Shown here piece after piece: positions 8,943 through 17,096 of a stretch of 64,000 nucleotides of DNA (position 1 is the stretch's first letter; every line of letters begins with the position of its first letter). The notes under the pieces were generated by a model, which did not search any database, had not been told where the DNA came from, and worked only from the letters and a program-made list of their open reading frames with translations. The position numbers and the translations under genes were made by a program. This DNA comes from Bog-756 sp963813525 (GTDB taxonomy: Bacteria > Actinomycetota > Acidimicrobiia > Acidimicrobiales > RAAP-2): contig CAWEZI010000005.1 in assembly GCA_963813525.1 (NCBI GenBank), forward strand, positions 248,001 to 312,000, given 5' to 3'.

Positions 8943-10252
8943 TGTTGGTTCCGCATGGCCTGGTCGCTGTCGCACATGGCGATGTCCCGGGGCGACAGGA
9001 TGGTCTGGACGATGGCGCCGTGCTCGCCCACCCGCCAGAGGGCCCGGCCCCGGGGGAGCCTGGGCACAAGCAGGGCCTCCGACTCGGTCCAATCCATGAC
9101 CTCCCGGGAGGCTTTGGCCTCTCCCCCCGACAGGTTGAAGGTCACCTTTGTCTCGGCCTCGGTGACGAACCCCTGAGCCCGTTTGGCTGTGGCGGTCCCG
9201 TCGTCGGCCTGGGAGGCCAGGTCGGAGATGCGCTGGACAATGGTCACGAACTGGACCCCATAGCCGCGGGAGAGCTTCTGGGTCTCCTCCCCCCAGGCCA
9301 CGAACCCGGCGTCACGGATGGCCTTCCAGCATTCGTCGACGACGATGATCCGTTGGCGGTCTTTCCGCGACACCACCTGGGCCAACCACGCCCCGGCACA
9401 GACCAGGATGGACGAGAAGGCCGGTGATTGGAGCACGGCCGACAGGTCGACCACAATGCCCGGCCCCGACCAGTCGACGGTGGCCGTCGACTCCCCGTCG
9501 AACATCCCGGCCAGGTCGCCCTCGACCAGCCGGTGGAGTCCTCTGGCCACTGATTGGGCGTCGGTGGCCAGGCTGGCTGGATCCGTTCGGAGCTCTGCGG
9601 CCATGCCCACGGTCGGCTCCATCAGGAGATCCATCACGTCCCGCAGGGTCGGCGCGTAAAACGGCCCCGTCGGACGACACTGCGCCGTTGCATAAGACAG
9701 TGACCGTTCGATGACCCGTCGCTCCAGCTCCATGAGTGCAGCGGTGACCACCGAGCGCTCGTCACTGGTGACCTGGCGACCGGTGGCCGACTCGGCGAGG
9801 GCGATGACCACCCCGATCCGCCGACCCCGGATGTCATCGCCCGTCCGGACAGCGCCAACGTCCACTGCGTCGGGCCCGGCCTCGAGCGGATTGAGCCGCA
9901 CGGAGCCCCCGGGGCGAAGGGCCAGGAGCGAGAGCTGGTCCCGTTCGGCCAGGTCGAGGTACTCGCCCTTCGGATCGAGGATGGCCATCCACTTGCCGGC
10001 CATGGCCTGGCGGTGCAGGTAGGCCTTGACGAAGGCCGACTTCCCATAGCCCTTGTTGCCCGAGACCAACATGCAGGGGGAGAGCAGCGTCTCGGTCTCG
10101 TAGAGGCAGAACGGGTCGTAACAGAACATCCCCTGGCCGAGGACCTCCTGGCCGATGATTGGGCCGACCAGCGGCAGTCCGGCCTGGCACTGGAAGGGGT
10201 AGGCGGAAGCCGAGTGCCTTGTGGTCACCGACATGGGTGGGAGTTTCAGCAT
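8939..10252 (-). CDS. VirB4-family conjugation ATPase
   Basis: A 437-residue cytoplasmic ATPase that powers the secretion channel. The ATG at 10252 overlaps the TGA of the upstream gene (TGATG); the open frame continues to 11203 but that part lies antisense-like over the SCO6880-like gene. Walker A GNKGYGKS is at residues 65-72, followed by AILDPKGEYLDL, and Walker B IIVVDECWKAI with the downstream VQFVTIVQRISDLASQ block shared by VirB4/TraC ATPases. It is short compared with full VirB4 (about 800 residues) because the N-terminal domain is supplied by the separate upstream gene, a known arrangement in actinobacterial elements. Confidence 0.9.
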   Translation of the reverse strand: MLKLPPMSVTTRHSASAYPFQCQAGLPLVGPIIGQEVLGQGMFCYDPFCLYETETLLSPCMLVSGNKGYGKSAFVKAYLHRQAMAGKWMAILDPKGEYLDLAERDQLSLLALRPGGSVRLNPLEAGPDAVDVGAVRTGDDIRGRRIGVVIALAESATGRQVTSDERSVVTAALMELERRVIERSLSYATAQCRPTGPFYAPTLRDVMDLLMEPTVGMAAELRTDPASLATDAQSVARGLHRLVEGDLAGMFDGESTATVDWSGPGIVVDLSAVLQSPAFSSILVCAGAWLAQVVSRKDRQRIIVVDECWKAIRDAGFVAWGEETQKLSRGYGVQFVTIVQRISDLASQADDGTATAKRAQGFVTEAETKVTFNLSGGEAKASREVMDWTESEALLVPRLPRGRALWRVGEHGAIVQTILSPRDIAMCDSDQAMRNQQ

Positions 10253-11865
10253 CAGAGCAGGCCCCGAGTGAACTGCAGACGGCACAGAGGCAGGGTGGCG
10301 GCCCATCCCTCGTGGCCCCGGCCGTAGAGCTCCCGGAGGTCGAGGTGGCACTCGGTGGCCTTGCGCTCGGCCTGCCTCCACGCTCGGGCCGCCGTGTCCG
10401 CTGCAGGAGAGGACACCATGACCAGCCCGGCGATCCGGTGCTGGCGGAAGCCCCGGGTCAGCTCCCGCTCCCGAGCCCGGGCCTCGTCGGCTCGACGTTC
10501 CTCCTCCTCGGTGGTGATCATCCCCTTCTCGTCCCGCTTGCGCTGGGCCATCCCTCCGGTGGTCCGGGCGTCTCGGACCTCGGCGAAGGCCTGTTCGGTG
10601 GAGACGGCCTCGAGGTGCATGGACAACGTCCGCACCGATCCCGGCACTGCCGTGGCCAGCAGCGGATACATCCACTCTGTGCCTACATCGATCCGGGGCC
10701 AGGCGGCGATCTGACCGACCCGGTGGACGTAGCCGTCGGTGCGGACGGTGTCGTAGCCGACGAGGCGGGACGCTGGTCCCGCCTGGGTGGTCGGGATCGA
10801 CTCGTCGCCCCAGCAGGCCAGGCGCTCGTCCACCGTCGGATCGGCCCATTGACGAAGCACGGCGGCGATTCCCCGGCGGGAGAGGACCTTTGGGCGCAGA
10901 CCGATGGCGAGCAGGTGTTCGCAGAGCTGAGCCAGCTCGCTGGTGGCCTCGGTCACCGCGTCGGCTCCGCTGGCCTCGGTCTCCACCTGGACGCCCAGGT
11001 AGACGTCGTGATGGATGGCGGCCGTGCCGATGGACGCGTGCAGTGACTGGTAGTCGTCCCACTCCTCGGTCGGCAGCTGGCCCATGGCCGCAGCCGACCA
11101 GTCCGACTGGACTGTCGAAGGCTGGGGGGTGGCCCGTTCGACCCACTGCAGACGCCGCAGGCCGGCGCCTTCGGCGGCCATGCCTTTCAGCACCTCGCCC
11201 CACTGACTGATCTGGGCCGCCTGCTCATCGGGACCGGAGAACACGAACCGATCGCCTCCCGATACGGAGACCACCGCGGTGAGCAGTCTCCGGCGTCCCA
11301 CCCGTTCGGCCACCAGACCGGCCTCGGTCCCGTCGAGGACGCCTGCCTCGAAGCGGAGCCGACCGAGCTCCGGTGGCAGCTGTTCGGGTACTGCCTTGCG
11401 TGCTCTTCGCGGCCCCGACTTCTGGCTTCGGTCGTCCGATGGTGCCTCTGGGGTCGGTGTAGTGGCCGTGCGGGCGGTGCGGCGTCGATGGGGACGTGGA
11501 GTGCTGTTCCGTGGCTGGTGCCGAGCGGTATCGGTCACCGTGCTGAGCCCGACGGCCCGCCAGGTCTGAGGCATCTCCCAGAAGGTCCGACCGTTCGCAC
11601 GGAGGAGCCCGTAGCGCGCGTACGGGCACAGAAGGGAGCGCACCTTGGTTCCCCGGTGCCGACCGAAGGGCACCCGGCCGAGGGCGAACCAGAAGCCGAG
11701 GAGGACGGGTACGAAAGGCAACGGCATCGGGATAGAGCCCAGGACCATCACGAATCCGCATACGGCGCCGAACACGCCAGGGGCGAGCTGGCCTGCGGTG
11801 CGGCTGACCAGCTCGTAGCGCTTGGTGAGGACGCCGAAGTTGTAGAGCGTGCCGTGTTCAGCCAC
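10252..11865 (-). CDS. SCO6880-like conjugation protein with two N-terminal membrane helices
   Basis: A 537-residue protein. The GTG at 11865 is preceded by a strong ribosome-binding site (GGGAGGA, five bases upstream) and overlaps the stop of the TrbL-like gene by eight bases. Two close membrane segments lie near residues 28-70 (GVFGAVCGFVMVLGSIP and PFVPVLLGFWFALG), resembling the PrgI/SCO6880 topology, followed by a basic linker and a large soluble region. This family is found directly before the VirB4 ATPase in actinobacterial ICEs and is thought to correspond to the N-terminal half of VirB4/TraC. The C-terminus holds a charged coiled coil (TTEEEERRADEARARER) and ends four bases into VirB4. 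Confidence 0.78.
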   Translation of the reverse strand: MAEHGTLYNFGVLTKRYELVSRTAGQLAPGVFGAVCGFVMVLGSIPMPLPFVPVLLGFWFALGRVPFGRHRGTKVRSLLCPYARYGLLRANGRTFWEMPQTWRAVGLSTVTDTARHQPRNSTPRPHRRRTARTATTPTPEAPSDDRSQKSGPRRARKAVPEQLPPELGRLRFEAGVLDGTEAGLVAERVGRRRLLTAVVSVSGGDRFVFSGPDEQAAQISQWGEVLKGMAAEGAGLRRLQWVERATPQPSTVQSDWSAAAMGQLPTEEWDDYQSLHASIGTAAIHHDVYLGVQVETEASGADAVTEATSELAQLCEHLLAIGLRPKVLSRRGIAAVLRQWADPTVDERLACWGDESIPTTQAGPASRLVGYDTVRTDGYVHRVGQIAAWPRIDVGTEWMYPLLATAVPGSVRTLSMHLEAVSTEQAFAEVRDARTTGGMAQRKRDEKGMITTEEEERRADEARARERELTRGFRQHRIAGLVMVSSPAADTAARAWRQAERKATECHLDLRELYGRGHEGWAATLPLCRLQFTRGLL

Positions 11866-13246
11866 GGGATCCTCCCGGTGCCTTCGGGGTCGGCGGGCCA
11901 CCCGCTCGGCCGTCCCGACTGGCCGCTCCTCCAAACGGCCCAGATGTGCTGGACGAACCGGGACTTCCAGAGGCCGAGGCCGGGCCTTCCTGGGATCGAC
12001 GTTGGCCCTGGCCGGCTTGACTGCTGGCGGTGCGTCCTGTGCCGGAGTCAGTCCCGCTGCCGGACATCGGTCCGGTGGGATTCGGACTGCCTGGGGTGCC
12101 GGTCGCCCCGGTGTTGGAACCGGCGGATGACGAGGCCGCACCCGGGTTGGAGCCCTCAGCAGCACCGGTGGCCGCCTTTGCTCCGGCCTTGGCCGCGCCG
12201 GCTGCCGGACCTACTCCGGCGGTGGCAGCGACACCGACCGGTCCGGCTGCGGCCCCCGCCTCCACCAGGGCTTTGCTACCGCCCGAACCTCCCATCATCT
12301 TCGCCGTACCGGCGACGCGACTGCCCATGTAGGTCATGCGACCCGGGGCACTGATCATGGCTGCGGTGGCTGCCGCGTGTTCGGTTGCTGATGGCACGTG
12401 CCTCAGGGCCATGGGAAGGGCCAGCGAACCGAGGATGAGAAAAGCCAGGCAGAGGAACAGGGTGGTCATGTCCCCGCCGACCGCTCCGGGGTCCGTCCCG
12501 GACAGCCGGCCGCTGTTGAGGTCGGCCGCGGCCAGGACCATGAGCATGGTGATGACCAGCTGGGAGACGATCGTGGCGATGATCAGGTCCACCAGGCGCT
12601 TGATCCAGTAGGCTGTCCCGCCCCAGTAGAGCCCGATGAGGGCGAGCGGAATGGCCAATACCTCCAGGTAGAGCAGCGCTCCCCGGAGGGCGAGCACGAA
12701 CCAGATGACAAGGGCGGCCAGCCCGGCGAGGGCGATGATCAGGGCGGCCGCCAGTCCGGGCAGGCTGCTGCCGCCGGTGGTGACGGTGGCGGAGAGGGCG
12801 AAGTTGGACAGGTGGTCGAGGCCCTGGCCGAACCCCTGGTTGCCTCCGAGGGCCTGGTCGACCAGGAGGCTGCAGCACGCATTGACAAGGGTCAGGACGC
12901 CGGCGGTCACGGGTAGTGCGACGGCGGTGCCGATGGCCATGATTGCCGGGGCTCCGAAGCCCCTTTTCAGCACCGAGGTCAGATCCCCCTTCAAGGCGGC
13001 GGTGCCAACCCCGATGAACAGAACCGGTGCCGACAGCCAGGCGACGACGGTGAGCATGGCCCGCCACGGGCCCTTGAACCACGAGGTGAAGTCCGGGGTG
13101 GTGGTCGACTGCATGGCGTGGATCACGCCACCAATGGCCCAACTGGCGAACCCGCCGATCCCCTGGGATATGGAGCGACCGATCCAACCGACGATGTCCT
13201 GGCCGACGCCACCCAGAGGGTCGAGAAGTGAGAGTCCAATGAGCAT
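11858..13246 (-). CDS. TrbL/VirB6-like polytopic conjugation membrane protein
   Basis: A 462-residue membrane protein whose ATG at 13246 is one base after the stop of the pilin-like gene. At least six hydrophobic segments can be read: around 33-50, 59-80 (AMLTVVAWLSAPVLFIGVG), 95-125, 160-195, 200-225 and 265-290. The last 170 residues are a Gly/Ala/Ser-rich, low-complexity tail ending in ...KAPGGSRG, as in many actinobacterial TrbL proteins. It would form the inner-membrane part of the channel. Family assignment rests on topology, tail composition and operon position. Confidence 0.8.
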   Translation of the reverse strand: MLIGLSLLDPLGGVGQDIVGWIGRSISQGIGGFASWAIGGVIHAMQSTTTPDFTSWFKGPWRAMLTVVAWLSAPVLFIGVGTAALKGDLTSVLKRGFGAPAIMAIGTAVALPVTAGVLTLVNACCSLLVDQALGGNQGFGQGLDHLSNFALSATVTTGGSSLPGLAAALIIALAGLAALVIWFVLALRGALLYLEVLAIPLALIGLYWGGTAYWIKRLVDLIIATIVSQLVITMLMVLAAADLNSGRLSGTDPGAVGGDMTTLFLCLAFLILGSLALPMALRHVPSATEHAAATAAMISAPGRMTYMGSRVAGTAKMMGGSGGSKALVEAGAAAGPVGVAATAGVGPAAGAAKAGAKAATGAAEGSNPGAASSSAGSNTGATGTPGSPNPTGPMSGSGTDSGTGRTASSQAGQGQRRSQEGPASASGSPGSSSTSGPFGGAASRDGRAGGPPTPKAPGGSRG

Positions 13247-13247
13247 C

Positions 13248-13568
13248 TCAGCTGACCGAGGTACCGAAGTTAAAGGCCCAGGTGATGAGGAAGACCCCAG
13301 CCCCGATGATGACGGCCCCAGCGAAGGCGGCAAGCACCTTGTGCTGGGACACCGAGGTCCGGTTAATGGACCCGTTCTGGACCCCCCACCACAGGCCGGC
13401 ACCGCCGACGATCAGACCGAGCAGGCAGGCGTAGACGGCCCATTGCTCGATCCCACCGAGGAACGAGGTCACCTGGGAGGAACCAGGTAGGGAGCTATTC
13501 GGAGTGATGTTGAAGCTGGCGGTCAACAGTGGTGAGACAGGATTTGAGACAAACGGCGGAGGGATCAT
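13248..13568 (-). CDS. Two-helix pilin-like protein (VirB2/TrbC-like, DUF6112-type)
   Basis: A 106-residue protein beginning at the ATG at 13568 with GGAG five bases upstream. Two membrane segments, WAVYACLLGLIVGGAGLWWG (about 43-62) and KVLAAFAGAVIIGAGVFLI (about 77-95), are separated by a short polar loop, the layout of VirB2/TrbC pilins and of the DUF6112 family at the head of actinobacterial conjugation operons. It is the first gene of the leftward operon, so the promoter should lie in 13569-13998. The pilin function is inferred from size, topology and position. Confidence 0.72.
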   Translation of the reverse strand: MIPPPFVSNPVSPLLTASFNITPNSSLPGSSQVTSFLGGIEQWAVYACLLGLIVGGAGLWWGVQNGSINRTSVSQHKVLAAFAGAVIIGAGVFLITWAFNFGTSVS

Positions 13569-13998
13569 GGGAACTCCAGGGCTCTGTGCGGGACCGTGCG
13601 TCCTCGCCGTCGCCCATGATCCGGACCAACGTCACCCTCAACGTCACCCCGCCAATGCGGGACCCTGAACTGGGGAAACACGCGCCCTCGCGAACGTCAC
13701 CCTCCCTCAAATAACGCAGTTTCCGGCGTGAGGGTGTTGTCACCTTCTGATTGTTCGGCTCGGCCACCGGGGGGTTGGATCCCAAACTGTCGACCGACTC
13801 CCCCGGCTGTCTCCCAGCAGAAGAGCGACAGGTCGGTGGCTTAGTGCTAGTGGGGCTTGTCGGGGCAGGACGGAAGACGGTGCCCCAATCGGTCGACAAA
13901 CGCGCCTGGTACACGTCAGCCAAAACAACAGCGTGGGACAGTTCGAGGCATCGCAGTCGAGGGCAGCGCGGACTATCGAAAGGGCGCGTGTGCCTTAG
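13569..13998. promoter_or_regulatory. Intergenic region upstream of the conjugation operon, with repeated AACGTCACCC
   Basis: No convincing gene is seen. Three direct copies of AACGTCACCC start at 13628, 13640 and 13693; the first two are 12 bases apart and two copies continue as AACGTCACCCTC. A related GTGAGGGTGTTGTCACC stretch follows near 13728. The cluster lies 60-165 bp upstream of the first conjugation gene, where an operator would be expected. No clear -10/-35 pair was identified. Confidence 0.4.
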
Positions 13999-14418
13999 TC
14001 AGACGTGTTCCAATGTGACCATCTGAACCACGAAATCGACGTGGGCAAAGTCCGAATCCCCATCGCCGATGATCACCGAATGCAGGCCGACATTGTAGAA
14101 TTCGAGTGGCAAGGTAAAGGCGAACGGATGGTGGTGGCTCAATCCGTCCATGGCCCGGATCCCGTAGGCAATCTCGAAGGTGAAGTCTTCGTGGTGCATC
14201 ACCCGGCCATCTTCGACGCGGTCAACGTCGATGGCGAGTGTGAACGGACGGTCGTATTCGTCGAACGCAATCTGGACGACCATGGCCAGCCCCAGGTCGT
14301 AGCAGAAGGGAAGGCTCGGGACTTTGACGTAGTTCCGGAAACCGGACCGTACGTCGAGTGCTTCTGTAACCGGATCCACTTCGACGTGCCCTGCGATGAA
14401 TGCACTCTCGATCCGCAC
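13999..14418 (-). CDS. Hypothetical protein, DUF6941-like
   Basis: A 139-residue soluble protein from a GTG at 14418. The text reads as natural protein: IESAFIAGHVEVDPVTEAL, PSLPFCYDLGLAMVVQIAF, then EDFTFEIAYGIRAMDGL. The pattern of alternating strands with a central plain loop and a hydrophobic end (DFAHVDFVVQMVTLE) resembles the DUF6941 family, whose function is unknown. It does not belong to the conjugation operon and has no obvious partner. Confidence is moderate that it is coding and low for the family. Confidence 0.6.
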   Translation of the reverse strand: MRIESAFIAGHVEVDPVTEALDVRSGFRNYVKVPSLPFCYDLGLAMVVQIAFDEYDRPFTLAIDVDRVEDGRVMHHEDFTFEIAYGIRAMDGLSHHHPFAFTLPLEFYNVGLHSVIIGDGDSDFAHVDFVVQMVTLEHV

Positions 14419-14566
14419 GAATCCAGGCTAGAACACTCGTCCCAACTGGGCTTGCGGACATGGTCGAATGCCTCTGGCCCACTGGCATCGCCAAGGTCTT
14501 GGACCTTATGGCCGGCGTTGAGCCGTGGCCCCGGGAGGCGTTACACCCGGTCGCTACGGTTCTCCC

Positions 14567-14992
14567 ATGAGCACTGATGAAGGAACGCAAGACCGAATGG
14601 TTGATCTCGAATTGCTTGGGCTGTCCACGGCCTGCTGGAAGTGTGGAGGGAGCACGGTGGCTCTAGTGGCGGTGTCACCAACTGAGGCCCGGGAGGATGA
14701 CGAGCTCTTCCAGACCAGCGAGCCCGCAGCCCTGGCTTTCGCCGCCGCGCACCTCCCGGCGGGCGCCCCGCAGGTGGGCGAGATCAAGGAGCGGGCCAGC
14801 CGGACTGCTGGAGAGACCTACCTCTCTAATGGGTGCTTCCACTGCGATGCCCTACTCGGGAACTTCTTTCTGTTTCACGAGGAGTTGCTCGAGGTTCTCG
14901 TCACCGAAGGGACCAGGGGCCTCCGGGTGCTGGCCACGGTCAGCGTCCCGCTGACCGAGTGGGAAGTTGCCCGGTGGGCGTCAATCAGCTGA
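14567..14992 (+). CDS. Hypothetical protein with two CxxC pairs
   Basis: A 141-residue protein from the ATG at 14567. Two cysteine pairs, CWKCGG near residues 23-28 and CFHC near 90-93, could bind one zinc ion; between them lies an acidic helical region (PTEAREDDELF) and after them a hydrophobic stretch GNFFLFHEELLEVLV. The arrangement resembles actinobacterial proteins of unknown function with a split zinc ribbon. It starts 148 bp from the divergent DUF6941-like gene. No function is proposed. Confidence 0.65.
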   Translation: MSTDEGTQDRMVDLELLGLSTACWKCGGSTVALVAVSPTEAREDDELFQTSEPAALAFAAAHLPAGAPQVGEIKERASRTAGETYLSNGCFHCDALLGNFFLFHEELLEVLVTEGTRGLRVLATVSVPLTEWEVARWASIS

Positions 14993-15231
14993 GGTGGTGA
15001 GAGCGGCCCCAAAATGGTGCTGGTCCGGCGCGGTCATCGAGGGATTTATGGGATGTGGGTCGAAACGCGGACTCGCCACCAACTCAGGGGTCGTTGGACT
15101 GGGTTGCTCACTGACCCATCATCGCACTTCCGGGCCAGGCGGAGAAGGGGCGTCCCCGCTCGGTAACCGGCAGTTGCGGACGGTCGGCTATGTCGAGAGT
15201 TCGTACAGACTCGCAGTCCGACCGACTTGGG

Positions 15232-15843
15232 TCAGATGTCGAGGTCGAGCCGCATGGCCACCTGCCCCTTAGGCGATAGTCCTCCGGCCACGTCGCGGTC
15301 CCCTCTGGCCAGCATCTCGGGTCCCAGTTCCGACTCATCCACTACTCGGAAGCCGAGGTGCTCGTAGAGCGGACCGTTCCATGGCACCTCATAGAAGGTC
15401 GCCAGGGTCATTGCCGGTCGTCCCGCCGAACGCGCCCAGCTTTTGACCTGCCCGATAAGTGCTTTCCCGACCCCGTGTCCCTGGTGGCCGGGATGGACGC
15501 AGACGTGGAAGATGTGGGCGGCGTTGTCAAGGACACCTACGAGTATGTAGCCCAATACCTCTTCGTCAACAACAGCTACCCAGGAGCGTTCTGACCGCGC
15601 ATACTCGACCAGCAACTCGATGCAGTCTGGGGGGTTGGCAGCAACCTGGTCATAACCGATGGCGGCGAACTGGCCTTGGGTGGCCACCTCGATGTGTTGG
15701 AGACGTGGGGCGTCCTCGGGGCGAGTCGGACGGATGGTGAACCGGCTGTCGGGCACGGGTTCATGGTGGCCGGTCAGAGCGACCGGGATGTGCCGATACC
15801 CGGGCGCTCTTGGGGTATCCCGGATCACCGGATATGCCTGCAC
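15232..15843 (-). CDS. GNAT family N-acetyltransferase
   Basis: Up to 203 residues; the ATG at 15843 and the GTG at 15756 are both possible, the second removing 29 poorly conserved residues. The GNAT fold begins at FTIRPTRPEDAPRL. The acetyl-CoA binding motif A is clear: HVCVHPGHQGHGVGKALI, with the Q/R-x-x-G-x-G/A signature as QGHGVG, and motif B follows in TFYEVPWNGPLYEHLGF. The substrate is not predictable. It stands alone between two gaps. Confidence 0.85.
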   Translation of the reverse strand: MQAYPVIRDTPRAPGYRHIPVALTGHHEPVPDSRFTIRPTRPEDAPRLQHIEVATQGQFAAIGYDQVAANPPDCIELLVEYARSERSWVAVVDEEVLGYILVGVLDNAAHIFHVCVHPGHQGHGVGKALIGQVKSWARSAGRPAMTLATFYEVPWNGPLYEHLGFRVVDESELGPEMLARGDRDVAGGLSPKGQVAMRLDLDI

Positions 15844-15961
15844 CCGGCCCTGACCGTCACCATCGGCTGCACTGGGACGCGGGGAGTTGCTCCCGGTCGG
15901 CTAACCACCCATGATCGGGCACCAGTAGGGCACCCGATCCGGTGTCATTCGGGCGAACGAG

Positions 15962-17092
15962 CTACAGGGTCCGCAACGCGGCTCCTACTGTCACGCACCA
16001 AAGTCGTTCATTGACGCCCTCTTGACCTCTTCGCTCGGCCTTGAGCTCATAGTCCTTGAAGACCCTTCTGGCCCTCTGCAGTTCGGACGCTTGCGATCCA
16101 TTCTTCTGTTTACATTTTTTGCAGATGAGTAAGGCGGCGGCCGTAGCCAGATTCGCGGCCGCCTCAGTGTCATGGCCGTAGGCAGCGCAGAACTGGCTGA
16201 TCTGAAGCTCGTCTGTGGCCAGGTGCCTGGCGACATCTCCGACATTGAGACGGGCGTATCGAGCGGTCCGCTGTTCCGGTGGCTCAAGGCGTCCCGACCA
16301 GAATTCAGCCAAACTCATCATTTCATTGAACGTCTCGTACCCTGCGGCCGATCCGTAAGTGTCGTCGAGCGCGCCAATTAAAAACTCAACTGCCTCGGTA
16401 CCCTGATCACCAGGAACTTCGGAAAGAACTGCCATGGACATCGCCTGCAGAGGGATCAGCTGATCACGGTTTGTGATGTACGAGGAAAAGATCCGGTCGG
16501 CGTGTTCTTTCAAATATTCCGCTGGAGCAGGGATGGGTTGCCGTTGATCGATCAGTTCCGCTACGCCCTCAGAGAAGGCGGACGTTGCGTAATCCCGGCT
16601 GGTATCGGGAAGGTACCCTCCTATGCACGCACTCTGTGTTCGATCCTCTTCGGTTTGATGGTCCCGCCGCGGATTCGACTGGATGAGGTCGGCCCCTGGC
16701 CGACCTCCTCTTGATGTTCGCGATGCTCCTTTGCCGGTCAGACGGTTTCGCACAGGTCCAGGCCAACGACCAAACCACTCCGGATCAGAGTTACTGACGA
16801 CATGTATCAGCCTGAGCGCCGCCGCCTCCCAGTCACCAACCTCTCTTCCAGAGGGAAGATTCCTCGAGGCTGATTCGCCATGTGCCGCAGAAATCATCGC
16901 TGTTGAGTACATCAGTCCCCGATGCGAGAAGGCTGCCATTTGCTGGGCGCTTGCGCCGTCCGACCCTTCGCAAAGATCGGACAGGTGAGCGGGCACGGCG
17001 GACAAGCTGTCGATAAAGACCGCGCGCTCGGCCATTCGCTTTGCTACGCGCGGAATGGACCTTCCGCAACCGCAGGGACATGCGACCGACAT
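15962..17092 (-). CDS. Hypothetical protein with N-terminal CPCGCG motif
   Basis: A 376-residue protein starting at the ATG at 17092, four bases after the upstream gene, so the two are probably an operon. The N-terminus carries CPCGCGRSIPRVAKRMAERA, a Cys-rich motif met at the start of various actinobacterial proteins of unknown function. A second Cys pair, CKKCKQKNGS, lies near residue 330. The rest is predicted helical with tryptophans around LRLIHVVSNSDPEWFGRWPG. There is no membrane segment or enzyme motif. The frame continues upstream to 17404 but those residues are Arg/Ser-rich and overlap the neighbour. Confidence 0.65.
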   Translation of the reverse strand: MSVACPCGCGRSIPRVAKRMAERAVFIDSLSAVPAHLSDLCEGSDGASAQQMAAFSHRGLMYSTAMISAAHGESASRNLPSGREVGDWEAAALRLIHVVSNSDPEWFGRWPGPVRNRLTGKGASRTSRGGRPGADLIQSNPRRDHQTEEDRTQSACIGGYLPDTSRDYATSAFSEGVAELIDQRQPIPAPAEYLKEHADRIFSSYITNRDQLIPLQAMSMAVLSEVPGDQGTEAVEFLIGALDDTYGSAAGYETFNEMMSLAEFWSGRLEPPEQRTARYARLNVGDVARHLATDELQISQFCAAYGHDTEAAANLATAAALLICKKCKQKNGSQASELQRARRVFKDYELKAERRGQEGVNERLWCVTVGAALRTL

Positions 17093-17096
17093 GGCC

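Noticed and set aside
10253..11203. N-terminal extension of the VirB4 frame
   Set aside because: It is a shadow of the SCO6880-like gene; the TGATG overlap at 10252 gives the natural start.
13495..13923. 142-codon minus-strand frame upstream of the conjugation operon
   Set aside because: It overlaps the pilin-like start, is low-complexity and is better explained as a regulatory region with repeats.
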